DNA from: Castor canadensis
Lineage: Eukaryota; Chordata; Mammalia; Rodentia; Castoridae
Assembly (NCBI RefSeq): GCF_047511655.1
Contig: NC_133390.1
Span: forward strand, 131,617,583 to 131,681,582
Reading direction: 5' to 3'
Length of the DNA stretch: 64,000 bases
Part shown: positions 13,046 through 24,520 of the stretch, in pieces
How positions within the stretch are numbered: position 1 is the first letter of the stretch
Layout: the number at the start of each line of letters is the position of its first letter
Notes under the pieces: model-generated
Told to the model about the DNA's origin: nothing
What the model saw: the letters and a program-made list of their open reading frames with translations, nothing else
Databases searched by the model: none
Translations under genes and position numbers: made by a program

Positions 13046-13169
13046 CAAGATCTATTCTACACACTTCTGCCATCCTGTGAAAGTCAGATTTATTCACCAC
13101 ATTCCTTACAATTGCTTATGATTGCTCTGGATTATAAGAAAAGAGTACAAATAAAATACACCTGACTAG

Positions 13170-13560
13170 TCAGGCATGACCATACTCTTAGTACTCAGGA
13201 GGTTGAAGCAGGATGATTGTGAGTTCCAGTTCAGCCTGGGATACATAGCAAGACCCTGTCTCAAAAAATTAATTAATTAACTAATTAACCTGACTTAACA
13301 TCAGAGTGCTGTATGAAGTACATAAGGACTTCTTTTAAAAATTCACACTTGCTTCAGCATGGTGGGGCACATCTGTAATCCCAGATACTTGGGAGATGGC
13401 AAGGGGATCTCAAGTTTCAAGGTCAGTCTGGAAAAGTTAGCAAGACCTAGCTCAAAAACAAAATACAAACAAAAGGACTGGGGACATAAGTCAAGCGGTG
13501 GAGTACTTGCTTAGTCTTGGCAGGTCCCAGGTTCAATCCATAGTACCACAAAAAATATGT
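13170..13560 (+). repeat. B1 monomer then B1-ID dimer
   Basis: A B1-like unit at 13172-13280 ends in an AATT-rich tail. A diverged dimer at 13350-13560 starts GCATGGTGGGGCACATCTGT. Confidence 0.75.
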
Positions 13561-13681
13561 TAATTAATTAACACATGAATAAATTATTCACAAATAATTT
13601 TAATCAGAAACTAGTAACAATGATGGCCTCCACATCTTATTTCTTGTATTATTTTAAAATATCAATGTTATTAAAACTTAC

Positions 13682-13746
13682 ACATCAGACTGGTTTTGTT
13701 CATATAAAGCTTTCATCTCCTCCAGAACTTGTCTGATTCCATCTTC
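13682..13746 (-). CDS. GINS1: GINS1 coding exon 2 (residues 26-47)
   Basis: A pyrimidine-rich TTTGTTTTAG acceptor sits just before 13746. The exon reads EDGIRQVLEEMKALYEQNQS plus DV in the PSF1 frame. It ends after two bases of the Val codon and is followed by a strong GTAAGT donor at 13681-13676. Its length of 65 bases (phase 0 in, phase 2 out) joins exons 1 and 3 without a shift. It encodes part of the helical A domain that packs against the other GINS subunits. Confidence 0.95.
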
Positions 13747-13854
13747 CTAAAACAAATAAGCTGATATCGGTATACATTCATTTATTTTCCCTACAGATTC
13801 GGTGGCAATATTCAATATATACTATATCCTTGATTTGTATGCCTTAACAAAAAG

Positions 13855-14935
13855 CAGTACCCCTTTTATACCACTACAATGGCTATAGTAAGTGTTGGTA
13901 AGGAATGTAAGATGGAAGAGCCCTGTACAAAGCAACTCAACAGTTCCTCAAAAAGTTAAACAAAAAATTACCATATGATCCAGCAATTCCACTCCTATGT
14001 GTATACCTAATTCTACTCTTAGACATGTATTTTGTGTGAAAACAGATGTTCATACAAAAACTTGTACAAAAATGTTCTTAGCAGCATTGTTCATAATAGT
14101 CAAAAAGGAGCAAAAATGACACAGGGCTGAGGCAGGAGGATCTCGAGTTCAGTGCCAGTCCAATCTACAGCTAGGCTACATAGCAAACCCCTGTCTGAAA
14201 AAAATGCTGGAAGACTGGAAGCATGGCTCAAGTGGTAGAACACCTGCTTCACAAGCACAAGGCCCTGAATTTAAACCCCAGTACCACCAAAAAAAAAGAG
14301 GAAAAAACCCAAAAGTTTATTAGTTGATGGATGGATAAACCAAACATGGCAAATCTATTCAATGGAATATCACTTGAACATGAGAATGAAGTACAAGTAG
14401 GTGCTGGTGCTCACTCCTGTAATCCTAGCTATTCAGGAGGCAGAGATCAGGAGGATCATGGTTCCAAGACAGCCTGAGCAAATAGTGCAAGATACCCTCT
14501 CTTAAAAAAAAAAACCCATCACAAAAAAAAGGCTGGTGAAGTGGCTCAAGTGGTAGAGAGGCAGCCTAGTAAACATGAGGCTCTGAGTTCAAACTCCAGT
14601 ACCTCCAAAAAAAAAAGAACCAAGTACTGACAGAACATGGATGAATCTTGAAACCTTTATGTTAAATGAGACTTACGATTCCACTTATCTGAAATATCTA
14701 GCACAAGCCAACTCCTAGAGACAGAAAGCAGTCCAGAGGTTATCAGGGCTACAGGCAAAAGAGGAATGGGAAGTTATTACTTAATGGTGACAGAGTTTAT
14801 TTGTGGTGACGAAAAGGTTTGGGAAATAGAGTATGATGGTTTGACAACAATGTGAATGTAATTAACACCACTTAAAAATGGGTAAAATGGCAAACTTTAT
14901 ATTATGTATATTTTACCACCAAAGCAGTACTAGGG
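13855..14935 (+). repeat. Ancient L1 3' region interrupted by two SINEs
   Basis: L1 pieces at 13855-14105, 14310-14395 and 14620-14930 read in order (ATGATCCAGCAATTCCACTC; AACATGGATGAATCTTGAAA; ATTTTACCACC). SINEs at 14108-14300 (B1+ID) and 14398-14615 (B1-ID dimer) inserted later. It lies in GINS1 intron 1. Confidence 0.8.
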
Positions 14936-15275
14936 TTTGAACTCAGGGCCTCAACTTGCTAGGAAGGTGCTCTACCACTTGAGTCATACCCCCATTTCTT
15001 TTTCACTTTAGTTATTTTTTGGGTAGGGGCTCATGTATTTATTTGTCCGAGGCAGGCTTCAGATCCAATCCTACCTAAAGCCTCCCATGTAGCTGAGATT
15101 TCAGATGTGTACCACCACTTCTGGCTTATTGCTGGAGATGGGGTGGGGCGGGGTGGGGGGGGGGAGGGTCTCACTAACTTTTTGCCTGGGCTGGCCTTGA
15201 ACCTCAATCCTCCTGATCTCTCTGCCTACCAAATAGCTGGGATCATAGGCATGGAACCACCACACCGGACAAAAA
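14920..15275 (-). repeat. Antisense dimeric SINE plus B1 unit
   Basis: GTTTGAACTCAGGGCCTCAA starts an antisense ID/B1 unit. A second B1-like part follows after a G-rich run near 15138-15168. Confidence 0.7.
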
Positions 15276-15477
15276 ATGCTTTGTTTATATTGCAAGACAA
15301 GAAAGGCCAAAGGAGATTTCCTACTATCCACTTTAGAACAAATTTTTTAAAAAATTCTCTTGGGAAGATAAAACATTAATGCTGCATAATGTCTGTTAAC
15401 AATCAATAGAGAAGTTATCTACTTTCCTCAATCTGTCTTTAGGGCCAAAATCTATGCACTAGCAAAAATGTTTTGGA

Positions 15478-15590
15478 CTTGGAGCTGTAGCTCAGTGGTA
15501 GAGCACTTGTCTAGCATGTGCTCTGTGATCTGGCAAGATCTCCACCACAGCAAAAAAAAAAAAAAAAAAAAGAAAAAAAGAAAAAAAGTT
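15478..15590 (+). repeat. ID-like SINE with long A-rich tail
   Basis: TTGGAGCTGTAGCTCAGTGG is close to the canonical rodent ID/tRNA-like start. The tail is more than 35 A-rich bases. Confidence 0.7.
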
Positions 15591-15591
15591 T

Positions 15592-16130
15592 TGGTACACT
15601 ACTGATACAATTGGAAAATGAACTATTTAATTTGATATAATTACTGAGGTAAAATGTAAGATTTCATCTTCCCTTTCCTCATCAGGTTAAAAAAAAATCA
15701 TGGAGGAGACTCTGTTAATGGTGTCCTGGGCCAGCGCCAAAAGGTGCAAGAACCATTGACTTCATCTTCAGATACATAAAATACATCTCCAATTCAGGCG
15801 TGGTTCTATGAGCAAGCAAATATGCAGGCATATTGGTTTTGATGAGTACATTAACCTCATGATAGATGCTGCAAAAGAAATTTATTCTAAAACAAAGTCA
15901 AGAAAACAACTGGGTCTGATCATGCTAAAAGGAAATACTACTTTGCTACAAAGTGTTTCCAATTGGAAACAATAGTGAAGTGAAAAGAATCCTATGCAGC
16001 TGTGGTGGGGCTTTTTTGAATGTTCTTTGTTAGGAGTTTAGTTCTAAAATAATCTGTTCATGTTGTTTTGATGAGCCCTACTGTTGAGACCTTATTGTGC
16101 ATACCAGTTTTTTTTGTTTGTTTGTTTGCT
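15592..16130. other. GINS1 intron 1, no recognised feature
   Basis: I see no repeat signature or exon in this AT-rich stretch. Confidence 0.4.
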
Positions 16131-16134
16131 ATTT

Positions 16135-16960
16135 TTTGTTTTGTTTTGGTGGAATAGGGTTAGAACTTGGTGCTATGTGCTTGCAAAGCTAGTGCTCCAC
16201 CACTTGAGCCACACCTCTAGCCCATTTTGCTCTGGTTATTTTGGAGTCTTGTGAGCTATTTGCCTTGGCTACCCTCAAAGAGTGATCCTCCTGATTTCAG
16301 CCTCCAAGTAGCTAGCATTACAGGCGTGAGCCACTGGCACCCATCTGCAAACAGTTTTGATGAACCTTATGTTCTTATCAGATGACAATAAATGCTGTGT
16401 GATTGTTTTTATTTTTAAAAAATCGTGGATTCTGAGTGCTGGTGGCTCACACCTGAAATCCTAGCTACTGGGGAGGCAGAGATCAGGAAGATCAGGGTTT
16501 GAAGCCAGCCCAGGCAAATAGTTCATGAGACCATATCTCAAAGAAACCCAACACAAACAAAAGTGTGTTTTTAAGAAAATTATTTTGGGCTGTCAGGAGT
16601 TTACATTTGAGGAGAGCACAGAACGAATGTAATTTCCACTATGGATAAAAATCTAAGTCTGAAAGCTTGCATATATTTTCTATAATTATTTCATATTTGG
16701 CTTCTGTATACTTGTAGGTCTATTAATTTTATAAGAGTTTTAACTATTCTTTAAAATAACATTTCCTGCTGGGCGCCAGTAGCTCATACCTATAATCCTA
16801 GCTACTCAGGAGACAGAGATCAGGAGGATCAAGATTCGAAGCCAATTCGGGCAAGTATTTCAGGAGACCCTACCTCAAAAAAAACCATCACAAAAAAAGG
16901 AGTGAAGTCACTCAACGTGTAAGCCCCAAGTTCAAACCCTAGTACCGCATACACACACAC
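16135..16960. repeat. Three B1-ID SINEs
   Basis: Minus strand at 16140-16348, plus strand at 16433-16565 (left half mainly) and plus strand at 16768-16960 (dimer ending near a short CA run). A small antisense ID fragment follows at 17030-17068. Confidence 0.75.
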
Positions 16961-17064
16961 ATTGCTGATAAAAGGAATATTTAACTGAATTCTTACAAAA
17001 ATAGACCTTTCCGTGATTTTTTTTTTCAAGTACCGGGGTTTGAACTCAGGGCCTCACAAGTGAT

Positions 17065-18190
17065 CCTGGGGTGAACAAGGAAGAGGCCCGGTTCTCAAGC
17101 TTTGCTGTTACCCTTCTAGGAGAAGTGAGTCTTGAAAGCCTATTGCCTCTCAGATCAGCTGCTGTCTTCCCCTGCTCAGCTGTGTTCAACCAGCCTGGCA
17201 GGCTCAGTTTTCCAGGCTGAAGTCACCTGCTTAGCAGTGGGTTGTCAGTAGAAGGCACTAATGAGACAAAATGTACAAAAGATACTCCAATAGACTAAAA
17301 GCTTGAAGACAGTGATTTTATAACTTCTGAGACTCTGGCCCCCCAGAAGTGGTAAACTAACACTTCGTGTAAAATTTGAATAAGAACAGCTAGATTAAGG
17401 GTCTGAAGAGCCAGGTTTCAAGGCCAACTGGCTAGTATGTAAATAGACAAATCTCTCTGCCTCTTTGGGCCTGTTTCCTCATATGTATGACGATCTCTAA
17501 AGTTCCTAGTACTGTGACCCTAGTGTGAAGCCATATTTTACAGCCTACATATTCCTTCTTTCAGGTATATCTGCTGAGCATCATACCTGTCTCCTAACTT
17601 TTTAAATGGGGTAACCATTCTGGAAGTGAAAGAAGAGACTGATCTCAGAAACTTGTGTTAAAGTTGTGGCTCTGCCTCCAATAGGCTGTAAGTTCAAACA
17701 AGTCCTTTAACTTGAACCATAACTTCTCTTGGCTCAGTTTCCTCATTTGTAAAATGTTCTAATTGTCCATCTAGGTGCTCTCTCTATTCAAGACAGGACT
17801 CATCACCTTCCCCCAAAAGGACTTCTGATGTTGCTGATTCAGTTGCCCAAGAATCTGCCCTGGATCTCCCCTCCCATTCATTATCCACCCCACCTCTGTC
17901 TCTATTTTAACAGTTACAGGTCCTGTAAAACCCTCGAGTAAAACCCAGACACCGAGTTTGGTGTCACTGGCCTGGCCGTTTGGAGCATACACATTTCCTA
18001 CTTGGTCTGTTATAACCACCCAGGAATCATCTCCTTGCTCCCACTCTAACTTATCTTCAATCTGTTCTTCATAGTTACCCACAATCTTCAACAATCTTCA
18101 TAGTTACCCACAAAAGACAGAAAGTACTCATTCCCCTGTCCAAAATCCTCTAGCAGCTTCCAAAACACCTTATGAATGAACATGTAATTT
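17065..18190 (+). repeat. Two MIR remnants in otherwise unrecognised intron
   Basis: MIR-like cores at about 17390-17530 (TTTGGGCCTGTTTCCTCAT) and 17625-17765 (CTCAGTTTCCTCATTTGTAA). The open frame at 17771-18094 on the minus strand has no family signature. Confidence 0.55.
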
Positions 18191-18194
18191 TTAA

Positions 18195-18282
18195 TTTTTT
18201 GGTGGTACTGGGGTTTGAACTCAGGGCCTCACGCTTGCTAGGCAAGCACTCTACCACTTGAGCCACTCTGCCAGTCCAACAG
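18195..18282 (-). repeat. Antisense ID-like monomer
   Basis: GGTGGTACTGGGGTTTGAAC to CCACTCTGCCAGTCC, well preserved. Confidence 0.8.
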
Positions 18283-18559
18283 GCAACTCTTCAAGGCTGA
18301 GAACCCATCTTTACATGCCCTGTCAGTCCCCCTTTCCAGTGTGGCCATGTCGTTGTAATGCTAGAATGCCTCACTCTTTTCTCAGTGTGACCTTGAGGAT
18401 GGCATGGCCAAAGGTACTCTCCTCTACCCCAGCTTATGTTTATGTTTCTCTTTTGTGCTCCTTGTCTACATCTCTTTGGAATCACTTCTTACACTGCGCT
18501 CTATCACCTTTGTTTGTGTCCCTCTCCCAGCAGAATGTGTCCTAGCATCCACGCAGTGG

Positions 18560-18760
18560 CTACCCTGTGACAGTGGTAGTCACGTGCAGGATGTAGAGCG
18601 CAGGCTGGAGGGCCAGGGTTCACATCCTTGTTTTGCTTCTTACTTGCTATGACACCTTAGTAAGATACTTAATCTCCCCAAGCCTCTGCATATATAGCTG
18701 GGAAATGGAAAAGTTGAAACTTCAAGGGTTTATTATGACGACAAAAGATAATTACAGGTC
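18560..18760 (+). repeat. MIR element
   Basis: The MIR pattern is visible: GGCCAGGGTTCACATCC, ACTTGCTATGACACCTTAG and AATCTCCCCAAGCCTCTGC. Confidence 0.65.
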
Positions 18761-19425
18761 AACTGCTTGGCACCCTGCCTGGAGTGACAGTAACAGAAAA
18801 ATAAGAATCATCGTGTTTGCAAAACAGTACCAGCAATCCTAGTACAAATAAAATGCCAGGCGTTGTTCAGCCGCCCTCGCACAATGCGCTTTACTTAGTC
18901 CTCACTGCACCACGAGCCGGGTACTACCATCACCCTGTTTTTGCGTATGTGCACGCAAAGCTTGTAGCGGCCTTAAACTCAGCGTTCCAGGCGTGTTCCA
19001 GAAGCGTTGCATTGCCCTCCCCCACCTCGTGCTAGGAAGGGCGATCTACCCCCCAGTCACACGCCCAGCCCTGCGGGCCACCCTCGCTGCCTGAGGAGGC
19101 GACAATGTTTCGTCAGACACAGAACTGCGACAAAACTACAGAGAAGTAGGCTCAAGTGAGAAAGTCACCAAATCGGTGGGTAATATAAACATGAGCGCTT
19201 TCTTTTTCCTCCTATGTTTTGTTCTGCCGAATTCCGGATATTTGTTCCCGACCTCGGACAGAGCTGACAAGGTAGGAAAACTGAACCCCACAGGTTCATG
19301 CGAAAGAGAACCGCGAAGCAGCCGGGCGAGGCCGCACCCCAGAGCCCAGGCCCCCGAGACCACGCGCCCCGAGCCTCCAGGCCCCGCCCACGACACGCCC
19401 TTCCCCTGCTCCCCCGCCCCCTCAC

Positions 19426-19500
19426 GTTGAAAGCCGGCAGCTGTCCTTCAGGCGCGCGGTGCAACTCACGGACCAGCTCCATGGCTTTTTCGCAAAACAT
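19426..19500 (-). CDS. GINS1: GINS1 coding exon 1 (residues 1-25)
   Basis: The ATG at 19500-19498 opens a frame reading [20 protein letters not shown] and five more residues, ending LPAFN. This is the conserved PSF1 N-terminus, the first helix of the A domain. The exon ends on a complete codon (AAC, 19426-19428) and is followed by a GTGAG donor at 19425-19421. It lies inside a CpG island. The frame stays open further 5', but this is the first ATG in it and matches the known family start, so I chose it. Confidence 0.96.
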
Positions 19501-19621
19501 GGCGATGCCCTCGGGTCCCGCTAACCGCCAGGTCTCACGCCAAACGGTCGTTGCGCTCTCGACCGCCGCACTCCTATTGTTCGGCGTCCCACAGCTCCAG
19601 CTCTTTGCTTCCGCTCCGCGC

Positions 19622-19633
19622 TTTGGCGCCAAA
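19622..19633. promoter_or_regulatory. Palindromic E2F site in the GINS1 promoter
   Basis: TTTGGCGCCAAA is a perfect 12-bp palindrome and gives the E2F core TTTGGCGC on both strands. It lies about 122 bp upstream of the GINS1 ATG. E2F/DP control of GINS subunit genes at G1/S is established in general; use of this particular site is inferred. Confidence 0.75.
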
Positions 19634-19642
19634 ACCTCTCAG

Positions 19643-19647
19643 CCAAT
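19643..19647 (+). promoter_or_regulatory. CCAAT box (NF-Y type) in the GINS1 promoter
   Basis: The context is AGCCAATAGC, close to the NF-Y consensus. It lies about 10 bp upstream of the E2F palindrome with respect to GINS1. E2F plus CCAAT is a common pairing in cell-cycle promoters. Confidence 0.6.
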
Positions 19648-19957
19648 AGCAGTGCGCTGTGGGGTTTACCTTGCGTATGGCAGCTGAAAAGGGACATTTG
19701 CCTTCCCTGAGCAGCTGTATTACAGGGAGGGATGAAGGTGGTGATTTTTTCTCAGTAATGCCCTGGTGTCAGTGGCAGAGCCGGTGACCCTCCCCCTGAG
19801 CCCCTAAACTAAGCAAAAACGCGTTTTCCCAGGCGGCTGGCCAGGCATCTGCGCAGCAGAGATAAATACATGCTCAACTTCCTTTTTCTGCTTTCCATTT
19901 GATTTATTCATTTTCCTTGAAGCTCCAAACAGTACCTTCAAGTTAAGATGGAAGGGC

Positions 19958-20160
19958 TAGCCGGGCGCCGGTGGCTCGTGCCTGTAATCCAGGCTACTCA
20001 GGAGGCAGAGAACAGGAGGATCACGGTTCAAAGCCAGCCCAGGCAAACAGTTCAGAAGACCCTATCTCGAAAATACCTGTCACGAAGGTGGAGTGGCTCA
20101 AGGTGAAGACCCTGAGTTCAAGTCCCAGTACCTTAAAAAAAAAAAAAAAAAAGCACGGAA
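19958..20160 (+). repeat. B1-ID dimeric SINE
   Basis: GCCGGGCGCCGGTGGCTCGT keeps several CpGs, so it is relatively young. The right half is shortened and ends in a poly(A) run. Confidence 0.85.
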
Positions 20161-20264
20161 GGGTTGTGAGTGGCATTTCCTTTCAGTTTTGCAATGCAGG
20201 TTGTTTGTTGAATGTTAAATTGAAACCATCTTTATTGGGTACCTCCTGTGTGGCAGTAAAATCT

Positions 20265-20880
20265 GAGTTTTTTTAGGCCCCGGGCCCAGACTCCTTGGAT
20301 TCCATAAGGCTGGTCAGGCCACTTGCCCCAACACCAAATAAAGAGCAAGTAATAGCAAAGGCCAGAGAAAGGAGGCACAGGCACACTGCAGGGAAAGGAA
20401 AAGTAAGTACTTCGAGCCCACCTTCAGGGAACAGACTTGAGCTTTTGGCTTAAATAGAAAAAGAGGGCAGGGGTAAGATGTATGCATAGTTAAACAGTCC
20501 CAGTCATGCTATGGTCTGGTTAGTCATTATCTCAGTCCTGGTTTGGGAAGGGTTCAGGAGAAGTTGAGATTGCTGAGAGGAGCAATCTGGTCAGGATAAG
20601 CAAGTCATTGTTGCCCAGTAGGTGGTCTGTCCTGTGGAGGCTTTGCTATTCCTCTCCTTGGAAGCAGTTTCCTTTGTCCCTCCTTGTGAAGATGTTATCA
20701 ATCAGTTCTGTTCTTGGATTTCAAGATGGCTACAAGATGAATGGCTCAGAGCAAAGACAGATCCAAAATGGAGTCAGCGATGCCAAGCTATTTCTCCTGC
20801 TTCAGTTAATTTATGGGCCCAAGTTAGGAATCAGTGGTTTTCAGCAAAAGCAGCTTTTACATACCTGTTACGATAAGAAC
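20265..20880. other. Intergenic block of unknown nature, possibly LTR-derived
   Basis: The block is moderately GC-rich, with an AATAAA at about 20336 and phrases such as AAGATGGCTACAAGATGAAT that recall retroviral LTRs. I could not recognise a family, terminal TG/CA or a target-site duplication. Open frames here are not supported as genes. Confidence 0.25.
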
Positions 20881-20884
20881 TGTG

Positions 20885-21010
20885 ATACATATTTCATTTA
20901 ATTCTCACAATTTTTCCTATAGGTGGTTATTAAAACTCATACTGATGAGGCAACAGAGTAGTTAGGTAACTTACCCAAGGTCACACAGCTCATAAAGTGA
21001 GTAGAGCATG
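20885..21010 (-). repeat. MIR element
   Basis: AACTTACCCAAGGTCACACA is the antisense MIR core. Confidence 0.7.
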
Positions 21011-21064
21011 CATCCAAGTTTTGCACTTTCAGCTCTGTCGTCCTCTGACTTTCATTTGTTTGCT

Positions 21065-21705
21065 TGTTTTTTAAGACAGGCACTCACTGTGCAGCCCATG
21101 CCAGCCTCAAACTTAAACAACTCCTGCCTCACTTCCCAAATGCTGGGATTACAAACATTCACCGCCACATTCAGCTTCACTCTTTTAAGTTTAAAGCAGT
21201 TATTTAAAAATATTTGAGACATAAGAGGGGGAAAATGTCCTAAATTAACAGGAGTTCAAGGCTGGGCATGTTAGCAAGGACCTGAAGACACAGCTCTCTG
21301 GAGGTTGAGGTAGGAGGATCACTGAACTCCAGGAGTATGAAACCAACCTAAGCAACATAACAAAACCCTGTCTCAAAGACAAAAACAACCCCCCCACGAG
21401 TTCTTGCCTAGATGATCATGGGAAATTTCCTAACCATATAAAAGAGATCATTGACACAAAAACAACTCATTTTATTTGGCTAATTTTCGAAAAGCAGTAT
21501 TTATTTCTAAAAAGTAATATTGGAGAAGGGTGCCAGTGCCTCACACCTGTAATCCTAGCTATTCAGGACACAGAGATCAGGAGAATCGTGTTTCAACACC
21601 AACCAGAGCAAACAGTTCACGAGACCCTATCTTGAAATAACCCATCACAAAAAAAGGGCTAGTGGAATGGCTCAAGGTATACGCCCCAGTTAAAATAAAA
21701 GAAAA
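21065..21705. repeat. Two B1 monomers and a B1-ID dimer
   Basis: Minus-strand B1-like at 21065-21180, plus-strand B1-like at 21258-21400, and a dimer at 21520-21700 on the plus strand. Confidence 0.75.
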
Positions 21706-21849
21706 AAGTAGTATTAGATTTCTTGTTGGCTAACCCTAGAAATTATGTTGCTCTTTTGCAAATATACCTAATAGTTATATATATTATCTGAAAAATGAGC
21801 AAGGGAATGGCCTACTTTGAAAATGAACCTCTGGAGCTTATCCTTTTTT

Positions 21850-22075
21850 TTTCTTTTTAAATACTGGGTAGGGTTTTAACTTAGGACCTCACACTTGCTA
21901 GGCAAGCCCTCTACCACTTGAGACACTGTGTCAGCTCTTTTTTGTATTGGATATTTTTGAGATAGGGTCTCGGGAACTATTTACCTAGGCTGGCTTTGAA
22001 CCTGGACCCTCTTGATCTCTGCCTCCTGAGTAACTAGGATTACAGGCATGAAGCACTGGCACTCAGCCAATAAGG
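21850..22075 (-). repeat. Antisense B1-ID dimeric SINE
   Basis: ACTTGCTAGGCAAGCCCTCT (ID half) then GATTACAGGCATGAAGCACT (B1 half). Confidence 0.85.
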
Positions 22076-22199
22076 AAGCAATTTATTTAAGTGTTTTTTA
22101 TAAAACATCCAATTCTTCAGTGAACTCTGCTGCAGGATTGTGATCCAAAGACAAGCATTACAATCCTTCCTTCTCATATACCTTTTCAATTTCCAGAGG

Positions 22200-23450
22200 C
22201 AAAGTCCCCTAAGGATCTTGAGACTTACTTCCTTGTTTGTGAAATGGGGACAATAGTGAACCTAAGGAGTTGTGATGATTCAGTCTCTCCTTCAGCAAAT
22301 ATTTATGAATTGCCAATTATGAGGAAGGACACTGAAGATAAAGCAGTAAACAAGGTCCTTTCTTTAGAGTCTACATTGCAGTGTGGGAAAACATCAGTAC
22401 ACAGATATGGACATCAAATATAATGGTGATAAGCACTAAAGAGAATGAACACAGTGGGCACCAGAGGCTCATGCTTGTAATCATAGCTACTCAGGAGGCA
22501 GAGATCAGGAGGACTGAGATTCAAAGCCAACCCAGAGCAAGTAGTCCACAAGACCCTATCTTGAAAAAACCCATCACAAAAAAGGGCTGGTGGAATGGCT
22601 CAAGGTGTAGGCCCTGAGTTTAAGCCCCAGTACCATGAAAAAAAAAAGAAAAAGAAAAAGAGAAAGAGTTAAGTGTTCAAAGAACTCACAGCCCCAAATG
22701 GGATGGGAGTAACCCTGTGGGTGTGGGTCACAGCACCCCAAAGAATTCCAGGTAGCAGAAATCAAAAGAGCAAAGGTCCTGAGGAGGGGACTGGCAGTGA
22801 CAAAAGTAAGAAGTGAGACAATAGTGAAGGTGGCAGATCACTTAAGCTATGAAAATAGTTCAGGTAAGGAATGATGGCTGCTTGACTCTGGGCGGGGATG
22901 GTGGAGATGGTAAATGGAGATCCTGGAGAGATTTGAAAGAGTAGCTGGCAAAGCTTTATGGCAGGCATGCTGTGGAAGAAAAAGGGAAAAATTAAGGATG
23001 GATGACTTGTGGCTCACTCATGTAACCCTAGCTACTTGGAAGGCTGAGATCGGGAGGATCATGGCTCGAGGCCAGCCTGGACAAATGCCTGGTGAGACCC
23101 CCATCTCCAAAATAACCAGAGCAAAATGGACTGAAGGTGTGGCTCAAGCAGTAGAGCACCTGCTTTGCAAGCCCTGAGTTTAAACACACCACACACACAC
23201 AGAAGTAAGAATGGCCCCAGAATCTTGACCGAGCAAGTGCAAGGACAGAGTGGCCATTTTTCAGAAGGGGAGGTTTATGGATAGAGTTGGGATGGAAGAA
23301 GATTAGGAAGCTTAGCTTTGAACACAGTAGTGTGGGTGCTTGTTAGAAATCAGTGATGAGTAGATTTTTAGATAAAAGAGATTGAGGTTCCAGGAAAGGG
23401 TGTGACCCACAGATACAAATGTGGGCTTTATATGCATCGAAATGTATTTA
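22200..23450 (+). repeat. MIR piece and ancient mammalian-wide repeat, split by two SINEs
   Basis: A short MIR-like piece (22215-22280) is followed by an old repeat pattern (CTTCAGCAAATATTTATGAA; AAGCAGTAAACAAGGTCC; then around 22780-22980 and 23210-23450). B1-ID SINEs at 22445-22665 and 23000-23205 interrupt it. The same family seems to occur at 52590-53760. I do not know its name (L2 or L1ME 3' region are candidates). Confidence 0.5.
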
Positions 23451-23519
23451 AAGCGTAGCTAGCCAGAAGATGAAGATCATATGGCAAGGTCTAGTGCCAG
23501 CAAGAAAGATTCAATACCC

Positions 23520-23805
23520 CTTATATATATATATATATTTTTTTTTTTTTCTCCTTTCAAGTTCTCCCTTTCTTACTTGCTTTTTATTTTTTGCCAGTGT
23601 TGGGGATACAACGTAGGACCTTGTCTGTGCTATGCAAGCCCCTACCACTGAGCTGTACCCTTAGCTCTTTTTATTTATTTTATTTTTTAATTTTTAAAAA
23701 TTTGAAAAAGGGTCTTGTGACTGGAAGCTGCAATCCTCCTGCCTCAGCCTTTTAATACCTGTGATTACAGATGTCTCCTACCAGGCCCCACTGCTTTTTT
23801 TTTTT
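23520..23805 (-). repeat. (TA)n run and antisense SINE
   Basis: (TA)n at 23523-23540, then an antisense ID/B1-like unit at 23590-23800 with a T-rich 3' end. Confidence 0.65.
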
Positions 23806-23809
23806 CTTT

Positions 23810-24320
23810 TTTTCCTATAAAAGAGGACTTTATGACTGCTAGATCAAAACTTTTTTCAGCACACTTTACTTTCTGGATCCCCAAATCTACAGTACTGTAA
23901 GAAAAAAGTGAATACGGAGATATCCACAATAATAGGAATGCAGGTTGTGATACTTAATGACTTGGTCTAAAAATTCTTTTGCAACAAATGTCAAAACATC
24001 ATTACAAAGCTAATATAAGTAGCCATTACATTTCTAAAGGCCAATAGTTTTCAAACTGACACAAATATTGAAATTACAAAAGTAACTTTGAAATAAGTAG
24101 ACAACTATATCTCTTGGTTGTAGATCATTTGTAAAATTAATGCCACCATATTAAAGAAAGCCAAAGCTAAAAACAAATTTATGAAACTACCCTTTTTTTT
24201 GCCTTTTCTTATGATGGATAGAAATTAGTTTTTAATTTGGGTTTCTCAAGTGCAAATTTATCTTTGAAACGTACTTCTTCACATCTGCCAGTTCTAATCA
24301 TTTTTAAAAATCTAAACTCT
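23810..24320. other. Intergenic, no recognised feature
   Basis: AT-rich sequence without repeat or exon signature. Confidence 0.4.
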
Positions 24321-24321
24321 A

Positions 24322-24520
24322 GAGCTGGGCCGCAGTGGCCCATGCCTGTAATCCTAGCTAGTCAGGAGGCAGTGATCAGAAGAATTGCAGTTGGAAGCCA
24401 GCCCTGGCAAATAGTTCCAGGAGACCCTATATCAAAAAACCCTTCACAAAAACAGGGCTGGTGGAGTGGCTCAAGATGAAGGCCCTGAGTTCAAGCCCCA
24501 GTATCGCAAATATAAATAAA
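24322..24520 (+). repeat. B1-ID dimeric SINE
   Basis: GCTGGGCCGCAGTGGCCCAT starts it; GAGTTCAAGCCCCAGTATCG ends it. Confidence 0.85.

Larger units (their letters stand above)
19300..19690 (-). promoter_or_regulatory. GINS1: GINS1 CpG-island promoter and 5' UTR
   Basis: The stretch is rich in G, C and CpG, in contrast to the AT-rich introns around it, and covers exon 1 and about 190 bp upstream. No TATA box is visible. It contains a palindromic E2F motif and a CCAAT box, listed separately. This layout is typical of TATA-less, S-phase-regulated replication genes. The exact transcription start cannot be fixed from sequence alone. Confidence 0.8.

Noticed and set aside
15478-15560. tRNA-like sequences (here and in many places)
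   Set aside because: They keep A- and B-box-like blocks but do not fold as a full cloverleaf and have A-rich tails, so they are ID-type SINE halves.
19426-19632. N-terminal extension of GINS1 upstream of the ATG at 19500
   Set aside because: The frame stays open, but the codon at 19632 is TTG and there is no in-frame ATG before 19500. The accepted start matches the PSF1 family.
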